A stretch of 10,896 bases of DNA, from the NCBI GenBank assembly GCA_021203685.1, contig JAJQAS010000213.1, positions 1 to 10,896 on the forward strand, read 5' to 3'. Made by a program: the position numbers and the translations under genes. Under the pieces are notes generated by a model, which worked only from the letters and a program-made list of their open reading frames with translations, was not told the DNA's origin and searched no databases. Below are positions 7,228-10,896 of the stretch, piece by piece; position 1 is the stretch's first letter; each line of letters begins with the position of its first letter. This DNA is from Clostridiales bacterium. GTDB lineage: Bacteria; Bacillota; Clostridia; Oscillospirales; Oscillospiraceae.

Positions 7228-7236
7228 ATTATAACA
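7228..7236 (-). promoter_or_regulatory. Extended -10 promoter for murB
   Basis: On the minus strand this reads TGTTATAAT, a perfect -10 hexamer with the TGn extension. No good -35 hexamer is found 17 bases upstream, which fits an extended -10 promoter. The predicted start near 7221 would give murB a leader of about 115 bases. Confidence 0.6.
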
Positions 7237-7369
7237 TAACAGAACTGCAAATAGAATAGTTTATTTGTAAATTTTTCGATGGATTCGCCTCTGGAGCCTT
7301 GGAAAACGGATGAATTGTAAAATCCAGGCAGTTTTCGGCTGCTGCTATGCCGAATTATGCGGCAGCGCC

Positions 7370-7398
7370 TTGACGGTTTGTATTTCGTAGTATACAAT
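7370..7398 (+). promoter_or_regulatory. Sigma-A-type promoter for the K+ channel gene
   Basis: TTGACG (7370-7375) and TACAAT (7393-7398) are separated by 17 bases, one mismatch each from consensus. Transcription would start near 7405, leaving about 38 bases before the ATG at 7443. The AAGGAG at 7399-7404 would then fall at or before the transcript start and could not serve as a ribosome binding site. Confidence 0.65.
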
Positions 7399-7442
7399 AA
7401 GGAGCATCATCCACAGGCTTGACAGGAACGAGAAACAGAAAA

Positions 7443-8153
7443 ATGAGACAGAGAATTTTTGAAATCATCGAAAAATCAAATGGAGCTGACAGACTGAGCT
7501 CGATCTATGATTACAGCATGATGGCAGTCATCGCTGTCAGTCTGATTCCACTGGCGTTCAAGGAGACAACTCCCATTTTTAGTATTATTGACTATTCTGC
7601 GGCCACCCTTTTCTCTGTGGACTATTTCCTGCGCTTGATGACAGCGGATTTCAAGATGAAAAAAAAGGCGGCATCCTTTTTCCTTTATCCGTTCACTCCG
7701 ATGGCCCTCATCGACCTGCTGTGCATTTTGCCGACGTTCACCGCCCTGGCCGGTGGGTTCCGACTTCTCAAACTATTTCGTCTGTTCCGTACCTTCCGCG
7801 TTTTTCGCACTCTTAAACTGTTTCGATACTCACGAAGCATCGACATCATTCTAAACGTGATTCAAACACAGAAAAATTCTCTGATTGCCGTGGGCACGCT
7901 GGCTGTGGGATACGTTTTGATCTCCGCACTGATTATTTTCAATGTGGAACCAGACACCTTTGACACGTTTTTTGATGCCATTTACTGGGCAACGGTGAGC
8001 CTGACCACTGTGGGCTATGGAGACCTTTACCCTGTAACAGCTGTGGGGAAAATCGTTGCCATGATGTCCTCTTTTATCGGAATTGCCATCATCGCCCTTC
8101 CATCCGGTATTATCACTGCGGGATATATGGCGGAGCTGTCAAAAAAGGATTGA
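7443..8153 (+). CDS. Six-helix voltage-gated potassium channel
   Basis: A membrane K+ channel of the Kv/KvAP type, 236 residues from this ATG. Using numbering from an alternative in-frame TTG at 7419 (244 residues): S1 about 33-47, S2 54-74, S3 85-107 with D99, S4 114-139, S5 152-175, pore helix 183-196, selectivity filter TVGYGD at 197-202, S6 206-236 with a PSG hinge at 228-230. S4 carries nine basic residues at exact three-residue spacing (R115, K118, R121, R124, R127, R130, K133, R136, R139), the mark of a voltage sensor. No cytoplasmic RCK or cyclic-nucleotide domain follows. The ATG is preferred because it puts the RQRIFEIIE segment at the N terminus, as I recall for relatives; neither start has a good Shine-Dalgarno. 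Codon use is more AT-rich than in the neighbours, suggesting transfer. The YgjP-type gene follows after 28 bases. Confidence 0.9.
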   Translation: MRQRIFEIIEKSNGADRLSSIYDYSMMAVIAVSLIPLAFKETTPIFSIIDYSAATLFSVDYFLRLMTADFKMKKKAASFFLYPFTPMALIDLLCILPTFTALAGGFRLLKLFRLFRTFRVFRTLKLFRYSRSIDIILNVIQTQKNSLIAVGTLAVGYVLISALIIFNVEPDTFDTFFDAIYWATVSLTTVGYGDLYPVTAVGKIVAMMSSFIGIAIIALPSGIITAGYMAELSKKD

Positions 8154-8181
8154 TCCTGTCACCCAAAAGGAGCTGCTGCCC

Positions 8182-8733
8182 ATGAAATACAACGTGATCC
8201 GCTCCTCCCGAAAGACCCTGTCGGTCCAGGTGGACGCCAAAGGCGTCACCGTCCGCGCCCCGCTGCGGATCACGGACGCCCAGATCCGGGCGTTCGTCGC
8301 CAAAAACCAGGCTTGGATCGAGAAAAGTCTGGCCCAGTACGAGGCGCGGCGCGCCGCCCTGGCGGAGCTGCCCCTGCTGACAGAGGAGGAAATTCGCGCC
8401 CTGGCGGACCAGGCCCTGAAAGTCATCCCGGAGCGGGTGCGGTATTATGCGCCGAAGGTCGGTGTGACCTATGGCCGCATCACCATCCGCAACCAGCGTT
8501 CCAAGTGGGGCAGCTGCTCCGGCAAGGGCAACCTGAACTTCAACTGCCTGCTGATGCTGGCCCCGCCGGAGGTGCTGGACAGCGTGGTGGTCCACGAGCT
8601 GTGCCACCGGAAGGAGATGAACCACTCCGACCGGTTTTACGCCGAGGTGCTGCGGGTGTTCCCCGACTACTGGAAGTGGGACAAGTGGCTCAAGGAAAAC
8701 GGCGCGGCGCTGATGTACCGCATGACGGGCTGA
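8182..8733 (+). CDS. YgjP-type (DUF45) zinc metallopeptidase
   Basis: A 183-residue protein without signal peptide or membrane segment, so cytoplasmic. It matches the YgjP-like metallopeptidase family, whose cellular targets are poorly known. The active-site motif HELCH (138-142) supplies two zinc-ligand His and the catalytic Glu; H148 in NHS is the likely third ligand. The conserved RSKWGSC (106-112) followed by LNFN, and the C-terminal PDYWKWDKWL, also fit the family. The N-terminal part (KTLSVQVDAKGVTVRAP) is the usual small beta domain. The ATG at 8182 is preferred over an upstream in-frame start inside the channel gene because AAAAGGAG at 8165-8172 lies nine bases before it. It may share a transcript with the channel, but its G+C-rich codons match the rest of the window, so the two genes probably have different histories. 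Confidence 0.9.
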   Translation: MKYNVIRSSRKTLSVQVDAKGVTVRAPLRITDAQIRAFVAKNQAWIEKSLAQYEARRAALAELPLLTEEEIRALADQALKVIPERVRYYAPKVGVTYGRITIRNQRSKWGSCSGKGNLNFNCLLMLAPPEVLDSVVVHELCHRKEMNHSDRFYAEVLRVFPDYWKWDKWLKENGAALMYRMTG

Positions 8734-8738
8734 TGTGA

Positions 8739-8764
8739 TGAGCTGTTAGCGATTAGCTGTTAGC
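8739..8764. repeat. Triple heptamer repeat (GCTRTTA-like), copy 2
   Basis: After TGA come units GCTGTTA, GCGATTA and GCTGTTA, then GC. Aligned with the copy at 6161-6186 it agrees at 21 of 26 positions. It begins five bases after the stop codon of the YgjP-type gene. Unlike copy 1 it cannot form the perfect 9-bp stem, so the shared feature is the 7-base unit, not the hairpin. Confidence 0.65.
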
Positions 8765-8816
8765 CGTTGGTCAGGTGCTGCCTATCAGCCCAAAAGGAAG
8801 CTGAGAGCGAAACTAT

Positions 8817-8840
8817 CCGTTTGTAAAGGAATGCAAACGG
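8817..8840. repeat. Inverted repeat upstream of hemB
   Basis: CCGTTTG (8817-8823) and CAAACGG (8834-8840) form a perfect 7-bp inverted repeat with a ten-base spacer, 60 bases before the hemB start. No T-run follows, so it is not a typical terminator. It could be an operator or leader hairpin for hemBL, but no protein or ligand can be named. I see no convincing -35/-10 pair in 8734-8900. Confidence 0.45.
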
Positions 8841-8900
8841 TAAACGCAGCACACATTGCCAAGGATCGGTAACTCAAAATAACCTGGAGATGAATAGAAA

Positions 8901-9884
8901 ATGGAACTGACAAAGCGCCCCCGCCGTCTGCGGGGCAATTCCTCCATCCGCCAGATGGTGCGGGAGACCCGGATGTCCCCGGAGAGCCTGATTTACCCAG
9001 TGTTTTTCGTGGAGGGAGAACAAATTCAACGGGAGATCCCCTCCCTGCCCGGCCAGTACCACTGGTCGGTGGACAGGGTTCCCGTTCTGGTGGACAAGTG
9101 CCTGGCCCACGGCGTCAGCCGTCTGCTGCTCTTTGGCATCCCCGACCACAAGGACGGCTGCGCCAGCGCCGCCTATGACCCGGAGGGCATCATTCAGCGG
9201 GCCATCCGCGCCATCAAGGATTATTGCCCGGAGATGTTCGTCGTCACCGATGTCTGCATGTGCGAGTACACCGACCACGGCCACTGCGGTATCCTCTCCG
9301 GTCATGAGGTGGACAACGACAAGACATTGGAGGTGCTGGCCCAAATCGCCCTGTCTCATGTGGAGGCGGGAGCGGATATGGTGGCCCCCTCCGACATGAT
9401 GGACGGGCGCATCGCCGCCATCCGCCGGAAGCTGGATGAGCACGGCCACCAGACCACCCCCATCCTGTCCTACGCGGCGAAATACGCCTCTGCCTTTTAC
9501 GGCCCCTTCCGGGACGCGGCGGGCAGCGCCCCCGCCTTTGGCGACCGCCGGGGCTACCAGATGGACCCCCACAACGCGAAGGAAGCCTTGAAGGAGTGCG
9601 ATTTGGACGTGGAAGAGGGAGCGGACATCCTGATGGTCAAGCCCGCTCTCCCCTATCTGGACGTGCTGCGCCGGGTGGCGGACCGTTACGACCTGCCGGT
9701 CTGCGCCTACGCCGTCTCCGGCGAGTACGCCATGGTCAAGGCAGCAGCAGCAGCGGGGCTGATTGACGAATACCGGGTCATGTGCGAGTCCGCCGTCTCG
9801 GTCTACCGGGCAGGGGCGGACATCCTCATCACCTACTACGCCCTGGAGCTGGCGGACGCCATGCGGAAAGGAGACATCGGCTGA
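8901..9884 (+). CDS. hemB: Delta-aminolevulinic acid dehydratase (porphobilinogen synthase)
   Basis: A 327-residue cytoplasmic enzyme joining two 5-aminolevulinate molecules into porphobilinogen, the shared precursor of haem, sirohaem and cobamides. Active-site lysines are K194 (in YAAKYASAFYGPFRD) and the Schiff-base K247 (in ADILMVKPALPY). DVCMCEYTDHGHCG (117-130) supplies C119, C121 and C129, the three-Cys zinc site, so this is the zinc-dependent type and not the Asp-rich magnesium type. The N terminus RPRRLRGNSSIRQMVRET fits the oligomer-forming arm. The start ATG has GGAGA ten bases upstream; a nearer ATG at 8890 opens only a six-codon frame. The stop overlaps the hemL start by one base, showing translational coupling. 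Genes hemA, hemC and hemD are not in the visible upstream region, so they must lie elsewhere or downstream. Confidence 0.97.
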   Translation: MELTKRPRRLRGNSSIRQMVRETRMSPESLIYPVFFVEGEQIQREIPSLPGQYHWSVDRVPVLVDKCLAHGVSRLLLFGIPDHKDGCASAAYDPEGIIQRAIRAIKDYCPEMFVVTDVCMCEYTDHGHCGILSGHEVDNDKTLEVLAQIALSHVEAGADMVAPSDMMDGRIAAIRRKLDEHGHQTTPILSYAAKYASAFYGPFRDAAGSAPAFGDRRGYQMDPHNAKEALKECDLDVEEGADILMVKPALPYLDVLRRVADRYDLPVCAYAVSGEYAMVKAAAAAGLIDEYRVMCESAVSVYRAGADILITYYALELADAMRKGDIG

Positions 9885-10896
9885 TGGATTCTCATACTCT
9901 CTTTGAACGGGCGGTAAAAGTGCTGCCCGGCGGGGTCAACTCCCCGGTGCGGGCCTGCAAAAACGTGGGCTGCGAGCCGCGTTTTATCGAAAAGGCGGAC
10001 GGCTCCCACATCCGCGACGTGGAGGGCCGGACGTATATTGATTACATCGGCTCCTGGGGTCCCATGATTTTGGGCCACAACTTCCCGCCGGTGGCCCAGG
10101 CCGTTCAGCAGGCCGTGGGCAACGGGTTATCTTTCGGCGCGCCCTGTCAGGCGGAGGTGGACATCGCCGAGCTGATGGTGCAGATGGTCCCCGGCCTGGA
10201 GATGGTGCGCATGGTCAACTCCGGCACCGAGGCGGTCATGTCCGCCCTGCGGGTGGCCCGGGGGGTGACGGGCCGCACGAAAATCATCAAGTTCGCCGGG
10301 TGCTACCACGGCCACAGCGACGCTATGCTGGTCAAGGCCGGTTCCGGCGCGCTGACCGGCGGCAGCCCCGACTCCAAGGGCGTCACCGCTTCCACCGCCG
10401 GGGACACCCTGACCGCCCAATACAACGACCTGGACAGCGTGGCCGCCCTGCTGGAGGCCAATCCCGGCCAGGTGGCGGCGGTCATTGTGGAGCCGGTGGC
10501 CGCCAATATGGGGGTCATCCCACCCCAGAAGGGCTTTTTGACGGGGCTGCGGCAGCTCTGCGACCAGAGCGGCGCGCTGCTCATCTTCGACGAGGTCATC
10601 ACCGGGTTCCGGCTGGCCCCCGGTGGCGCGCAGGAGTACTTCGGCGTTCGAGCCGACCTGGTCACCTACGGCAAGATCATCGGCGGCGGGATGCCCGTGG
10701 GAGCATACGGCGGCAGCCGCGCCCACATGGAGCAGGTCGCCCCCTGCGGCCCCATCTACCAGGCGGGCACCCTCTCTGGCAACCCGGTGGCAATGGCGGC
10801 GGGGCTGGCCCAGCTGACCTACCTCCACGACCACCCGGAGGTCTACACCAACATCAGCCAGAAGGGCGCCACGCTGGCTTCCGGTCTCCGGCAGCT
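9884..10896 (+). CDS. hemL: Glutamate-1-semialdehyde 2,1-aminomutase, N-terminal part
   Basis: The gene runs off the right edge; 337 complete codons are present out of about 425 usual. The PLP enzyme moves the amino group of glutamate-1-semialdehyde to give 5-aminolevulinate, the substrate of HemB. Family features are LPGGVNSPVRA (14-24), DGSHIRDVEGRTYIDYIGSWG (39-59 region), VNSGTEAVMSALRVAR (111-126), FAGCYHGHSDAMLV (137-150), FDEVITGFR (235-243) and TYGKIIGGGMPVGAYGG (261-277), where K264 is the PLP-binding lysine. The start ATG shares its A with the hemB stop, and AAAGGAG at 9867-9873 lies ten bases upstream inside hemB. This pairing indicates the C5 (glutamyl-tRNA) route to tetrapyrroles. 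The GSA aminotransferase assignment over other class III aminotransferases rests on these motifs and the hemB neighbour. Confidence 0.95.
   Translation, partial: MDSHTLFERAVKVLPGGVNSPVRACKNVGCEPRFIEKADGSHIRDVEGRTYIDYIGSWGPMILGHNFPPVAQAVQQAVGNGLSFGAPCQAEVDIAELMVQMVPGLEMVRMVNSGTEAVMSALRVARGVTGRTKIIKFAGCYHGHSDAMLVKAGSGALTGGSPDSKGVTASTAGDTLTAQYNDLDSVAALLEANPGQVAAVIVEPVAANMGVIPPQKGFLTGLRQLCDQSGALLIFDEVITGFRLAPGGAQEYFGVRADLVTYGKIIGGGMPVGAYGGSRAHMEQVAPCGPIYQAGTLSGNPVAMAAGLAQLTYLHDHPEVYTNISQKGATLASGLRQ

Larger units (their letters stand above)
7105..7442. other. AT-rich divergent intergenic region
   Basis: No gene is supported here. The region separates the murB series (minus) from the K+ channel gene (plus) and holds one promoter for each direction. 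The murB side has a leader of about 115 bases with a GGCGCGCC palindrome (7201-7208) and a weak TAGAG/CTCTA hairpin in the transcript. A short inverted repeat, CAAATA (7248-7253) and TATTTG (7262-7267), lies next to the expected -35 position of the murB promoter. Another, TGCCG (7348-7352) and CGGCA (7360-7364), lies just upstream of the channel promoter; either could be an operator, but the arms are short. An 84-codon minus-strand frame across the region has no recognisable product. Confidence 0.6.

Noticed and set aside
9741..9755. GCA triplet run in hemB as a possible slippage site
   Set aside because: Only four GCA units, coding for alanines within a normal helix; too short to be notable.

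Overview
The window looks like chromosomal DNA of an anaerobic, G+C-rich Firmicute, probably a butyrate-producing member of the Oscillospiraceae (Clostridium cluster IV, Flavonifractor/Intestinimonas-like). The placement is inferred from three things: a Bcd-EtfB-EtfA operon of the clostridial electron-bifurcating type, a murB-rapZ-whiA cluster as found in Firmicutes, and a secreted CHAP-domain protein with Cys-rich repeats of a kind common in gut Firmicutes. No rRNA or other taxonomic marker is present, so the genus is not fixed.

Layout. 3-2468 (+): the 3' end of an acyl-CoA dehydrogenase gene, then etfB and etfA, closely spaced with good ribosome binding sites and closed by a strong hairpin terminator. 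2469-2654 is a convergent intergenic region with a terminator for each strand. 2655-7104 (-), in transcription order: murB, rapZ, whiA and a secreted cysteine peptidase/amidase (CHAP). This is a cell-envelope and cell-division cluster. It lacks the yvcK/glmR gene that usually sits between rapZ and whiA in Firmicutes. 7105-7442 is an AT-rich divergent intergenic region with a recognisable promoter on each strand. 7443-8733 (+): a six-helix voltage-gated K+ channel gene, visibly more AT-rich than its surroundings, followed 28 bases later by a YgjP-type zinc metallopeptidase gene of normal composition. 8901-10896 (+): hemB and the start of hemL, overlapping by one base, for early tetrapyrrole synthesis.

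How the genes work together. Bcd-EtfAB reduces crotonyl-CoA to butyryl-CoA and can couple this to ferredoxin reduction. MurB makes UDP-MurNAc. RapZ and WhiA are regulators linked to amino-sugar metabolism and division. The CHAP protein probably acts on peptidoglycan outside the cell. HemL and HemB make 5-aminolevulinate and porphobilinogen. The channel and the YgjP protein have no evident pathway link to their neighbours.

No CRISPR array, phage, transposon, tRNA or rRNA was seen. The least conventional elements are two copies of a triple-heptamer repeat (GCTRTTA-like) placed just after stop codons, the absence of yvcK, a decayed Cys-repeat in the CHAP protein, and the compositionally foreign channel, whose S4 helix carries nine basic residues in perfect three-residue register. 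I found no clear sign of an entirely new system.
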